Positions 34,794 through 43,716 of a stretch of 59,199 nucleotides of DNA are shown here, in pieces. This DNA comes from Saccharopolyspora sp. NFXS83 (GTDB lineage Bacteria > Actinomycetota > Actinomycetes > Mycobacteriales > Pseudonocardiaceae): NCBI RefSeq assembly GCF_026241095.1, contig NZ_JAPFGB010000038.1, forward strand, positions 1 to 59,199. The letters are read 5' to 3'. The position numbers and the translations under genes were made by a program. Below the pieces are notes generated by a model, which worked only from the letters and a program-made list of their open reading frames with translations, was not told the origin of the DNA and did no database searches. Positions within the stretch are counted from its first letter, which is position 1. The number at the start of each line of letters is the position of its first letter.

Positions 34794-36374
34794 TCAGTAC
34801 AGTTTACGGCCGCTGGGCGCGACCGGGACGTGCAGCACGGTCGGCCCCGGTTCGGCCAGCGCCGCGCGCAGCTCCCGGTCCAGCTCCGCCAGGTCCTCCA
34901 CCCGGCGCGCAGAGCAGCCCAGCCCGCGCGCGACCGCGACGAAGTCGATGCCGCCGAGCGCGACACCGGGCATCTTGCCGTCGGAGCCGACCTCACCGAG
35001 CACCCGGACCGCCGCGTACTCCTCGTTGTCCAGCACCAACATCGTCAGCGACGCGTGCTCCTTGGCCGCCGTCCACAGCGCCTGGATGCCGTACATGCTG
35101 GCGCCGTCACCGATGATGCCCAGCACCGGACGGGACGGGGCGGCCAGCGCCGAACCGACCAGCGCGGAGATCCCGTAGCCCAGCGAACCGCTGGCCCCGG
35201 CGTGGAAGTCCTGGTCGGGCGAGTGGAACGGCAGGTGCCGCTGGATCGTCTGCTTGTGCGTCGGCGCTTCGGTGACCACCACCGCGTCCGCGGGCAGCAG
35301 CTCGTGCACCAGGCTGATCACGTGATCGGCCTGCGGCGGGCTGGTCAGCGGCGGCAGTTCCGGGCGCTCCCAGGGCTGCGCGGCGAGCCTCTCGGAGGGC
35401 ACGACCTCGCCCAGCAGCTGCCGCAGCGCCGGGGCGAGCCCCGCGTGCACGCCCCGCAGGTGCTGGGTGCGGGCCAGGATCTCCGGGTCGTCGCTGATCA
35501 CGTAGCCCTGCGGCCTGCGGTGCTCCGGTTCGCCGCGGTAGACGTGGTAGGTGAAGGCGGGCGCCCCGAACACCGCGACCAGGTCGTGGTCGTGCAGCGC
35601 GGCGGCCACCGCCGGCTCCGCGGGCTGCAGGAACCCGGCGAACTGCGGGTGGGTCTCCGGGAACGAGGACCGCGAGACCATCGGCGAGATCCACACCGCG
35701 GCGCCGGTGCGCTCAGCCAGTTCCACCAGGTCCGCGACGGCGCCCGCCTCGATCACGGCGGGCCCCACGACGAAGGCGGGGCGCTCGCAGTCGCGCAGCG
35801 CGGTGGCGAGCTCGGTGATCACCGCCGGGTCCGCGGCGGGCGCGGCGACGGGGTGCGGGGCCGTGACGGGCTCACCCGGCCGGTCCCAGTCGTCGGCCGG
35901 GACGGACAGGAACACCGGGCCGCGCGGACCCTGCATCGCCAGTTGGTAAGCCCTGATCAGCGCCAGCGGAACGTCGGCGGCGCGGGCCGGCTCGAGCGAC
36001 CACTTCACGTACGGCTTCGGGAACTGGGCGGCCTCGGTCGCGCCGAGGAACGGGTCGTGCGGCAGCAGCCTGCGGTCCTGCTGCCCGGCCAGCACGATCA
36101 TCGGCGTGCGGTTGCGGTAGGCGCCGAACACCGCCCCGAGCGCGTGCCCGACCCCGCCGGCGGAGTGCAGGTTGACCAGCACCGCGTTGCCCGTCTGCTG
36201 GGCGTACCCGTCGGCCATCGAGGTCACGACGGACTCCTGCAGCCCGAGCACGTAGCGGAAGTCGTCCGGCCACTGGTCCAAGAAGGGCACTTCGGTCGTG
36301 CCGGGGTTGCCGAAGACGGTCGTCAACCCGAGATCGCGCATAAGGCCGCGCGTGATGTCGCGCACGGTCGGCAT
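34794..36374 (-). CDS. Benzoylformate-decarboxylase-like ThDP enzyme (copy 1)
   Basis: The 526-aa ThDP enzyme has the PYR domain with E47 (LQESVV), the active-site H70 in VNLHSAGGVGH and H277 in FTYHVYRG, matching Pseudomonas benzoylformate decarboxylase E47, H70 and H281. The ThDP/Mg site is GDGASMYGIQALW. The residue equivalent to Ser26 is Thr (NPGTTEVPF). It probably decarboxylates an aromatic 2-oxo acid such as phenylglyoxylate. The start at 36374 aligns with the paralogue at 39167-40756; ATG 36389 behind GAGGAG is an alternative. It is divergent from the first binding protein. Confidence 0.85.
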   Translation of the reverse strand: MPTVRDITRGLMRDLGLTTVFGNPGTTEVPFLDQWPDDFRYVLGLQESVVTSMADGYAQQTGNAVLVNLHSAGGVGHALGAVFGAYRNRTPMIVLAGQQDRRLLPHDPFLGATEAAQFPKPYVKWSLEPARAADVPLALIRAYQLAMQGPRGPVFLSVPADDWDRPGEPVTAPHPVAAPAADPAVITELATALRDCERPAFVVGPAVIEAGAVADLVELAERTGAAVWISPMVSRSSFPETHPQFAGFLQPAEPAVAAALHDHDLVAVFGAPAFTYHVYRGEPEHRRPQGYVISDDPEILARTQHLRGVHAGLAPALRQLLGEVVPSERLAAQPWERPELPPLTSPPQADHVISLVHELLPADAVVVTEAPTHKQTIQRHLPFHSPDQDFHAGASGSLGYGISALVGSALAAPSRPVLGIIGDGASMYGIQALWTAAKEHASLTMLVLDNEEYAAVRVLGEVGSDGKMPGVALGGIDFVAVARGLGCSARRVEDLAELDRELRAALAEPGPTVLHVPVAPSGRKLY

Positions 36375-36655
36375 ACCTGAAGCCTCCATCAGCATTCTCC
36401 TCAGCAGCGGCCGCACATTCACATATTTCCCTCAATGCGAGAAAAAAGCGTCGCCGACCGACATCGTGCTACACCGAGCCCCAATGCAATTACAGTTGGT
36501 CACGGGGAACTAGATCACCTTGACACGCTCGGGTAAGTGCGATTCCAATCCTATTGCAGCCTGTTAAGCAGGCCAGACGTGGGCTTCCGGCGCGCCACCC
36601 CGCTCGGCACCTTCGTCTCCCTTTACGCACCGCTCGCCCGAGGAGGCACCCCCGC
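36375..36655. promoter_or_regulatory. Divergent promoter region, decarboxylase 1 / binding protein 1
   Basis: This 281-bp stretch is clearly richer in A+T than its surroundings. A consensus -35 hexamer TTGACA lies at 36520-36525 on the plus strand; a good -10 at the right spacing is not evident. No gene is seen. Confidence 0.4.
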
Positions 36656-37711
36656 ATGCCGAGCAGACCGACCGGATCCGCGTCTCGCGGAAGGCGCCGC
36701 GCAACCCGCGCGCTGCTGTCCATTGCCACGATCGGCATCACGACCTTCACGCTGAGCGGCTGCGGCCTGCTCAGCGGCTCCGACGGGGCGAGCGGCAACA
36801 GCAGTGGTGGCAAGCTGGAGAAGGACACGGTCGTGGTGGGTTCGCTGCCCGCGCTGTCCCAGGCTCCGATCGCGGTGGCGCAGGCCAAGGGCTACTTCGA
36901 GGACGAGGGCCTCACCGTCAAGGTGCAGCCGGTCTCCGACGGCCCGGCTGCGCTGACCTCGCTGATCTCCGGTCAGAACGACGTGAGCCTCGGCAGCTAC
37001 ACGGCGCCGATCAAGGCGCAGGCCACCGGTGCGGCCGACCTCAAGATCATCAGCGAGATGATGATCTCGGTTCCGAACACCATGAACATCATGGTGCTGC
37101 CCGGATCCAAGATCAAGAAGCCGGAGGACCTGGCCGGCGCCAAGATCGCCTACAGCGCTCCCGGTGCCATCACCGACATCGGCACCAAGGCCGCGCTGCA
37201 AGACCGGGGCATCAACGTCTCCGACGACCAGTTCGTGCGCTTCGGCTTCCCCGACATGCTGCCCGCGCTGCAGAACGGCCAGATCGACGCCGCGGTGATG
37301 ACCGAACCGTTCATCACCCAGGCGGCCAAGAACGCCGGCGCCGTCTCGATCATGGATGCCTTCTCCGGCGGCACCGCGGACTTCCCGGTGGCCGGCGCCA
37401 TGACCACGGCGAAGTTCGCCCAGGAGAACCCGCAGACGCTGCAGGCCTTCCAGCGCGCCGTGCAGCGGGCGCAGGTGACCGGGCAGAACCGGGCCGAGGT
37501 CACCCCGCTGCTCCCGCAGTTCGCCAAGATCACCCCGGAGCTCGCGCCGATCGTGGAGCTCGGCAAGATCCCGACCTCGATGGACGCCTCCCGGCTGCAG
37601 CGGGTCGCCGACCTGATGCAGCGCTTCGGCCAGATCGACAAGAAGATCGATGTCTCCGCGATGCTGGTCCAACCGCCTCCGTTGGAGCAGAATCCGACCG
37701 GTGGCGCGTGA
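36656..37711 (+). CDS. ABC importer substrate-binding lipoprotein 1 (SsuA/NMT1-like)
   Basis: The 351-aa protein has a long basic signal peptide with lipobox TLSGC (Cys36). The mature part is an NMT1/SsuA-type binding protein: VVVGSLPALSQAPIAVAQAK, GYFEDEGLTVKVQPVSDGPA, LISGQNDVSLGSY and the hinge region DAAVMTEPFITQA. The ligand is unknown. AGGAGG lies 9 nt before the ATG. It lies 2.1 kb after the ATPase gene, across the oppositely oriented decarboxylase, and probably feeds that transporter. Confidence 0.9.
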   Translation: MPSRPTGSASRGRRRATRALLSIATIGITTFTLSGCGLLSGSDGASGNSSGGKLEKDTVVVGSLPALSQAPIAVAQAKGYFEDEGLTVKVQPVSDGPAALTSLISGQNDVSLGSYTAPIKAQATGAADLKIISEMMISVPNTMNIMVLPGSKIKKPEDLAGAKIAYSAPGAITDIGTKAALQDRGINVSDDQFVRFGFPDMLPALQNGQIDAAVMTEPFITQAAKNAGAVSIMDAFSGGTADFPVAGAMTTAKFAQENPQTLQAFQRAVQRAQVTGQNRAEVTPLLPQFAKITPELAPIVELGKIPTSMDASRLQRVADLMQRFGQIDKKIDVSAMLVQPPPLEQNPTGGA

Positions 37712-37817
37712 TCGCGCACCGCTAGGCAGCTGAAGCCGGATCGCCGGCGACCGGGGCGGGTCGCCGGCGAACTGCTGTCGCCCCCCGTGCTCCGCCCCGG
37801 ACGAGGAGGCCCCGGCC

Positions 37818-38831
37818 ATGTCCGCTGCTCGCTCCCCTCGACGGTTACCGGCCAAGTCGCTGTCCCGGCGCGGACTGCTCGCCGCGGCGGGTTCCGCCGC
37901 GCTGCTCACCACCACCGGTTGCGGCCTGCTCGGCGGCGCGCGGAGCAGCAGCGGCAACGCCCAGGTGGAACAGGCCACCATCCGGGTGGGCACGCTGCCG
38001 ACCACCGAGTACGCGCCGCTGGCGCTGGCCGTGCGGCGCGGCTACTTCCAGCACGAAGAACTCCAGGTCGAGATCATCAAGGCCACCGACGGCAGCGCCG
38101 CGCTCACCTCCCTGATCAGCGGCGAGTACGACGTGGCCCTGAGCAGCTACGTGCCGCTGCTGACCGCGCAGTCCCGAGGTGCGGCCGATCTGCGCATCGT
38201 CGCCGACGCCGGGGCCGCCGCGCCCGGCACCGCCGTGGTGATGGTTCCGCCCGACTCACGTGTCCGCGGCCCAGCCGACCTGGTTGGCCGGGTCGTCGGC
38301 GTCAGCGCCATCGGCACCGTGTCCGACCTGCTGGTCGAATCCGCGCTGCACGACGCGGGCGTGCCCACCGACCGCGTGGAGCTGGCGCCGATCTCGTTCC
38401 CGAACATGCCCGCGGCCCTCGCGCAGCGGCGGCTCGACGCGGCGCTGGTCACGGAACCCTTCATCACCATCGCCACCCGCGAGGGCAGCGCGCGCATCGC
38501 GTTCGACACGGCCGTCGGGTCCGCCGAGGGCCTGCCGCTGTCCGGGTACGGCGCCACTTCGCGCTTCGTGCAGGACAACCCCCGCACGGTCGCCGCGTTC
38601 CAGCGCGGCCTCAGCCGCGCCACGCTGGAGGCCAGGGACCGCCGCGCGGTGGAGCCGTTGCTGCCCGACATCGCCCGGATCTCCCCGGAGGTCGCGGCCG
38701 AGACGGAGCTGGTCACCTACCGCGCGGTGCCCGACGGCACCCAGATGCAGCGCGTCGCGGACCTGATGCACCGCTTCACCTTCATCGACCGACCGCTCGA
38801 CGCGACGACGATGATCGCGGCCGGGCCGTGA
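37818..38831 (+). CDS. ABC importer substrate-binding lipoprotein 2 (Tat-type signal)
   Basis: The 337-aa paralogue of the preceding protein shares the layout (RVGTLPTTEYAPLALAVRRG, ALTSLISGEYDVALSSY, AALVTEPFITIA). Its signal peptide has a twin-arginine motif (SLSRRGLLAAAG) and a lipobox ending at Cys35, so it is probably exported folded by Tat, unlike its neighbour. The two genes are 106 bp apart on the same strand. Two receptors for one importer suggest a widened ligand range. Confidence 0.88.
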   Translation: MSAARSPRRLPAKSLSRRGLLAAAGSAALLTTTGCGLLGGARSSSGNAQVEQATIRVGTLPTTEYAPLALAVRRGYFQHEELQVEIIKATDGSAALTSLISGEYDVALSSYVPLLTAQSRGAADLRIVADAGAAAPGTAVVMVPPDSRVRGPADLVGRVVGVSAIGTVSDLLVESALHDAGVPTDRVELAPISFPNMPAALAQRRLDAALVTEPFITIATREGSARIAFDTAVGSAEGLPLSGYGATSRFVQDNPRTVAAFQRGLSRATLEARDRRAVEPLLPDIARISPEVAAETELVTYRAVPDGTQMQRVADLMHRFTFIDRPLDATTMIAAGP

Positions 38832-38861
38832 AACCGCCGATTCGCGTTCGCGCAGGGGCAG

Positions 38862-39130
38862 GTAGCGGAACCGCACCCGTCCTCTCGCTGCGGGGTCGAT
38901 TTCACGAGCGGTCCGCCGCACGATCGCGGTCTGCCGCGAGACGACGACCGGGACCCCGCGGCGGTGCCGGTTGCTCCGGTGGTCACTGCTCAGCGGCTTC
39001 GCCGCTGACCGGACGAGAACACCGGAAGTGCTGGTCGCGGCGCCGCTGGGAGGCACGTCAGCAGACGTACCTCCGCGGAGCTAGTTGAGAAATCGATCCC
39101 GCAACGAGAAGGCCGCTGAGGTTCCGCCAC
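38862..39130. repeat. Inverted pair of fold-back repeat arms bounding a MITE-like 269-bp segment
   Basis: The left arm (38862-38903, beginning GTAGCGGAACC and ending GGGGTCGATTTC) is the inverted counterpart of the right arm (39087-39130, beginning GAGAAATCGATCCCG and ending GAGGTTCCGCCAC). Both belong to the family at 1-46 and 14840-14932. A short perfect hairpin (CAGCGGC TTC GCCGCTG, 38991-39007) lies between them. No ORF is present, so this could be a non-autonomous mobile element in the space between binding protein 2 and decarboxylase 2. Confidence 0.6.
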
Positions 39131-39166
39131 CCGCACCGCCGAGCACGAAGAGCTCAACAGGGCCGG

Positions 39167-40756
39167 TCAGTAGAGGTGGCGTTGCTCTGCTCCCACTCGG
39201 ATGTGCAGCAGGTGCGGGCCCTGGGTGGGTGCGGCGAGGGCCTCGGTGAGTTCCGCCGGGGTGCCGATCGTGGTGGCGGGGCAGCCGAGGCTGCGGGCGA
39301 GGGCGGCGAAGTCCGTGCCGCCCAGTTCGACGCCGGGCAGCTTCCGGCCGCCGCCCGCCTCGCCGAGCACGGCGACCGCCGCGTAGCGCGCGTTGTCCAG
39401 GATCGCGAACGTGACCGGGGCCTGCTCGCGCACCGCCGACCACACGGCCTGGATGCCGTACATGCTGGAGCCGTCGCCGAGCAGCGCCAGCACCGGCCGC
39501 GACGGTCCCCCGATCGCCGTCCCGACCGCGGCGCCGATGCCGTAGCCCAGCGCGCCGGAGGCGCAGGCGAAGAAGCCGCCGTCCCGCGAGGTGATCGGGA
39601 AGTGGTCGTGCAGGTCGTTGCGGTGGCTCGGTGCTTCCTCGACCACCACCGCGTCGGCGGGCCACGCCGCGCGGAGCTCGGCGAGCACGTAGGCGGCGCT
39701 CAGCGGGGTGCTCGCCTCCGGGCGCGGTGGCCCGGCCGCCCGCACCGGTTCGGAACGCTCTCCCGGCGCGCCGGGTCCGACGAGTTCGGCGACGCCGCGG
39801 ACCGCGTGCGCCACGGTGCCCAGCACTCCCCTGCCCCGCCGGGCGCGGGCGAGCACGTCGGGATCGTCGTGCACGAGGAACATCTCCGGCAGTTCGACCT
39901 CCGCCTCACCTCGGTAGACGTGGTAGGTGAACGCGGGCGCTCCCCACACCACGACGAGGTCGTGGGCCGCGAGCTCGGCGGCCAGCAGGCGCCGTTCCGG
40001 CTGCAGGAATCCGGCGAAACGCGGGTGGTCCTCGGGGAACGAGCAGCGCGCCGACAGCGGTGCCGCCCACACCGCGGCCCGGGTGCGCTCGGCCAGCGCC
40101 ACCAGCTCCGGCACCACCCCGTCGTGGTCGACGGCCGGTCCGACCACGAACGCCGGGCGCTCGCTGCGGTCCAGCGCGGCGGCCAGCGCCGCGACCGCGT
40201 CCGGATCCGGCGCGGCACCGGGGGTGACCGGGCGCGGCGGGACGCCGGAGCCCGGCTGGTCCCAGTCGTCGGCCGGGATGGAGACGAACACCGGGCCCTG
40301 CGGCGGGGTCATCGCCACCTGGTGCGCGCGGGCGATCGCGGCGGGCACGTCGGCCGCGCTCGCCGGTTCGTAGCTGAACTTCACGTACGGCCGGGGGAAG
40401 GTTGCCGCGTCCGTCGCGCCGAGGAACGGCTCGTCGAACACCAGCGTCCGGGTCTGCTGCCCGGCGGTGACGATCATCGGGGTGCGGTTGCGGTAGGCGG
40501 TGAACACTGCGCCCAGCGCGTGCCCGACCCCGCCCGCCGAGTGCAGGTTCACCAGCACCGGGGACCGCCGCGCCTGCGCGTACCCGTCGGCCATCGCGAC
40601 CACCACGGACTCCTGCAGGCCCAGCACGTAGCGGAAGTCGTCCGGCCAGTCGGTGAGGAAGGGGACCTCGGTGGTGCCGGGGTTGCCGAACACGGTGGTC
40701 AGCCCCAGCCCGCGCAGCAGTTCCCGCGTGACGTCCCGGACCGTCCGCTCACCCAT
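39167..40756 (-). CDS. Benzoylformate-decarboxylase-like ThDP enzyme (copy 2)
   Basis: The 529-aa paralogue of the enzyme at 34794-36374 is clearly similar along its whole length by eye. E49 and H72 (VNLHSAGGVGH), the FTYHVYRG histidine and the ThDP motif GDGSSMYGIQAVW are kept, and the Ser26 position is again Thr (NPGTTEVPF). It most probably acts on a related 2-oxo acid. The ATG at 40756 gives MGERTVRDVTREL, aligned with copy 1. The pair flanks the two binding-protein genes. Confidence 0.85.
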   Translation of the reverse strand: MGERTVRDVTRELLRGLGLTTVFGNPGTTEVPFLTDWPDDFRYVLGLQESVVVAMADGYAQARRSPVLVNLHSAGGVGHALGAVFTAYRNRTPMIVTAGQQTRTLVFDEPFLGATDAATFPRPYVKFSYEPASAADVPAAIARAHQVAMTPPQGPVFVSIPADDWDQPGSGVPPRPVTPGAAPDPDAVAALAAALDRSERPAFVVGPAVDHDGVVPELVALAERTRAAVWAAPLSARCSFPEDHPRFAGFLQPERRLLAAELAAHDLVVVWGAPAFTYHVYRGEAEVELPEMFLVHDDPDVLARARRGRGVLGTVAHAVRGVAELVGPGAPGERSEPVRAAGPPRPEASTPLSAAYVLAELRAAWPADAVVVEEAPSHRNDLHDHFPITSRDGGFFACASGALGYGIGAAVGTAIGGPSRPVLALLGDGSSMYGIQAVWSAVREQAPVTFAILDNARYAAVAVLGEAGGGRKLPGVELGGTDFAALARSLGCPATTIGTPAELTEALAAPTQGPHLLHIRVGAEQRHLY

Positions 40757-40834
40757 TCCCGACCTCCCGAATCGACTCCCGGATCACCCCAGCACACCCC
40801 GGATGCGCAGGTCCACAGCGCGGGCCGCGCAAAG

Positions 40835-41659
40835 TCACCGGAGCAGCTCGAAGCAGAAGGTCTTGGGCGGGTCGTCGAACACGGCGTAGTTCTCGGCGTC
40901 GGCCGGGCAGACCGATTCGCCCGCGGTGCTGTCGGCCACCATGACGATCTCGACGTTAGCGTGCGGATCGCCGCACGGGACTTTGGTGTCGATGCCCATC
41001 GGGATCGAGATGCCCGCGCTGTTCGCGCCCGGGACCTTCTGGCAGTCGCCGGTGGTCACGTCCGGGATCAGGCACAGGCTGGTGGCGCCCTGGGTGATCT
41101 CGGAGTAGTCGCCGTCGCAGCTCTCGTAGTTCTGCTTCGCCTGGACGACCCGGTGGTCGGAGTCCGAGGTTCCGCAACCGGTGGTCTCGAACGCGAGATC
41201 GTCCTGGGAGTCGTTGGTGATGGCCACGCACTCGCCGACTTCCGGGGTGCCGCCGCCCATGCCCGCGAAGGACCGGCCGACGGTGAGCAGGATGCCGATG
41301 AGGAGGAACCCGGCGCAGCCGAGCACGCCGCCGAGCACGCCGCTCTTCTTCTTCGGCGGCTGAGCAGGCGGTTGTGGACCAGACGGGTTCGCCTGTGGAT
41401 AACCCTGTGGATAACCCTGCTGGTCGTAGTCCACTTGTGGATAGCTCGGGACCTGCTGCCCCGGCTGCGCTCCGAGCTGCCCGGAGGCCACCCGCTGATA
41501 TCCCTGCTGGCCGAGGCCCGGTTGCTGCGGCGTGCCCGGCGCGAACGCCCCCAGCGACTGCGCTCCCGGAAAGCCCGCCGGCGCCCCCCACTGCTGCGGC
41601 TGCCCCGGCGACTGCTGGGGATGCCCCGGTGGGTACGGACCTTGCGGCGGAACGCTCAC
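40835..41659 (-). CDS. LppU/SCO3897-like membrane-anchored protein
   Basis: The 274-aa protein has a Gln/Pro/Gly-rich cytoplasmic N terminus (1-105), one membrane helix (about 108-128, GVLGGVLGCAGFLLIGILLT) and an extracellular domain with six or more cysteines (VGECVAI, TTGCGT, NYESCDGD, LCLIPD, DCQKVP, VPCGDPHANV, VCPADA, FCFELL), as in the LppU/SCO3897 family. The many Cys suggest disulfides. The function is unknown. GTG 41659 has AGGAGA 4 nt upstream. It is divergent from XPB. Confidence 0.82.
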   Translation of the reverse strand: MSVPPQGPYPPGHPQQSPGQPQQWGAPAGFPGAQSLGAFAPGTPQQPGLGQQGYQRVASGQLGAQPGQQVPSYPQVDYDQQGYPQGYPQANPSGPQPPAQPPKKKSGVLGGVLGCAGFLLIGILLTVGRSFAGMGGGTPEVGECVAITNDSQDDLAFETTGCGTSDSDHRVVQAKQNYESCDGDYSEITQGATSLCLIPDVTTGDCQKVPGANSAGISIPMGIDTKVPCGDPHANVEIVMVADSTAGESVCPADAENYAVFDDPPKTFCFELLR

Positions 41660-41893
41660 GGCATCTCCTAAATGATCTACGAGCCGAGCGGGAAACCTAG
41701 CCGACCGCCATCTCGGCCATCCCGGAAACCCGCGAATCGTTTCCAGAACCACCCCGTTCCGCCACCGGGTGGCCACTCAGCGGGAGCACGGTGGGCCCGA
41801 ACGCGACCAGTGGAATACTGGAGGACGGTCCGGCCGTTGTTCCGCACGCCGATCACCTGCGCAAAGAGTCGTCCAGCCCGAGGAGCCGCACCC

Positions 41894-43555
41894 GTGACCG
41901 ACGGACCGCTCATCGTCCAGTCCGACAAGACCCTGCTGCTCGAAGTCGACCACGCCCAGGCCGACGAGGCCCGCAGCTCCATCGCGCCGTTCGCCGAGCT
42001 GGAACGCGCCCCCGAACACGTGCACACCTACCGGATCACCCCGCTGGCGCTGTGGAACGCGCGCGCCGCGGGGCACGACGCCGAGCAGGTCGTAGACGGC
42101 CTCGTCCGGTACTCCCGCTACCCCGTGCCGCAGCCGCTGCTGGTGGACATCGTCGAGACGATGGGCCGGTTCGGCCGGTTGCAGCTCGCCCAGGACCCGG
42201 CGCACGGGCTGGTGCTGATCTCGCTGGACCGAGCGGTGCTCGAAGAGATCCTGCGCAACAAGAAGATCATCCCGATGCTCGGCACCCGCATCGACGACGA
42301 CACCGTGGCGGTGCACCCCAGCGAGCGCGGCAGGCTCAAGCAGCTGCTGCTCAAGATCGGCTGGCCCGCCGAGGACCTCGCGGGCTACGTCGACGGCGAA
42401 GCGCACCCCATCGAACTCGCCGAGGACGGCTGGAGCCTGCGCGACTACCAGCGCCAAGCGGTGCAGTCGTTCTGGGCGGGCGGCTCCGGCGTGGTCGTGC
42501 TGCCCTGCGGCGCGGGCAAGACCCTCGTCGGCGCCGCCGCGATGGCCGAAGCGGGCGCGACCACGCTGATCCTCGTCACCAACACCGTCGCGGGCAGGCA
42601 GTGGAAGCGGGAGCTGATCGAACGCACCTCGCTCACCGAAGAGGAGATCGGCGAGTACTCCGGCGAGAAGAAGGAGATCCGCCCGGTCACCATCGCCACC
42701 TACCAGGTGATCACCCGCAAGTCGAAGGGCGAGTACAAGCACCTGGAGCTGTTCGACTCCCGCGACTGGGGCCTCGTCGTCTACGACGAAGTGCACCTGC
42801 TGCCCGCCCCGGTGTTCCGGATGACCGCTGACCTGCAGTCCCGCCGCCGCCTCGGCCTCACCGCCACCCTGGTCCGCGAGGACGGCCGCGAAGGCGACGT
42901 GTTCTCGCTGATCGGCCCGAAGCGCTTCGACGCGCCGTGGAAGGACATCGAGTCCCAGGGCTGGATCGCTCCCGCCGACTGCGTCGAGGTCCGGGTCACG
43001 CTCACCGAGAACGAACGCCTCCAGTACGCGACCTCCGAAGCCGAGGAGCGCTACAAGGTCTGCTCCACCGCGCGCACCAAGGCCCCGGTCGTGCGCGCCA
43101 TCCTCGACCAGCACCCCGGTGAGCCCGCGCTGGTCATCGGCGCCTACCTGGAGCAGCTGCACGAGCTCGGCGAGGCGCTCGACGCCCCGATCATCGAGGG
43201 CTCGACGAAGAACAAGGAGCGCGAGAAGCTGTTCGACGCCTTCCGCAACGGCGAGATCAGCAGGCTCGTCGTGTCGAAGGTGGCGAACTTCTCCATCGAC
43301 CTCCCGGAGGCGTCGGTGGCGGTGCAGGTCTCCGGCACCTTCGGGTCCCGTCAGGAGGAGGCGCAGCGGCTGGGCCGGTTGCTGCGGCCGAAGGCCGAGC
43401 GCAAGCAGGCGCACTTCTACTCGGTCGTCTCCCGCGACACACTGGACACCGACTACGCGGCGCACCGGCAGCGGTTCCTCGCCGAGCAGGGCTACGCCTA
43501 CCGCATCGTGGACGCCGACGACCTGCTCGGACCGGCCCTGCCCGATGTCGGCTGA
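41894..43555 (+). CDS. XPB-type DNA repair helicase
   Basis: The 553-aa SF2 helicase has an N-terminal damage-recognition-like region (1-175), Walker A PCGAGKT (204-210), DEVH box (298-301), motif III LTATL followed by the XPB-specific RED (VREDGREGDV) and motif VI QRLGRLLR. It matches bacterial XPB (mycobacterial Rv0861c), a 3'-5' ATP-dependent helicase associated with nucleotide excision repair. The GTG at 41894 has GAGGAG upstream. Its usual neighbour, the Rv0862c-type protein, is at 18961-21219 on the same strand. Confidence 0.94.
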   Translation: MTDGPLIVQSDKTLLLEVDHAQADEARSSIAPFAELERAPEHVHTYRITPLALWNARAAGHDAEQVVDGLVRYSRYPVPQPLLVDIVETMGRFGRLQLAQDPAHGLVLISLDRAVLEEILRNKKIIPMLGTRIDDDTVAVHPSERGRLKQLLLKIGWPAEDLAGYVDGEAHPIELAEDGWSLRDYQRQAVQSFWAGGSGVVVLPCGAGKTLVGAAAMAEAGATTLILVTNTVAGRQWKRELIERTSLTEEEIGEYSGEKKEIRPVTIATYQVITRKSKGEYKHLELFDSRDWGLVVYDEVHLLPAPVFRMTADLQSRRRLGLTATLVREDGREGDVFSLIGPKRFDAPWKDIESQGWIAPADCVEVRVTLTENERLQYATSEAEERYKVCSTARTKAPVVRAILDQHPGEPALVIGAYLEQLHELGEALDAPIIEGSTKNKEREKLFDAFRNGEISRLVVSKVANFSIDLPEASVAVQVSGTFGSRQEEAQRLGRLLRPKAERKQAHFYSVVSRDTLDTDYAAHRQRFLAEQGYAYRIVDADDLLGPALPDVG

Positions 43556-43716
43556 GCCGCGCCCGCGCCCGCGTGTCGCGGGACCCGAATTCGGTTGCGG
43601 CACCCGCCGCCACGACGCAGGAGCGAGGTCGTATTTTCGTGGTCGTCGGTGAAACCACCCGTGCCTCAGACGGCACCGGTTACCGTTGCGACAGCACACG
43701 CAGCACTGGAGATCGG

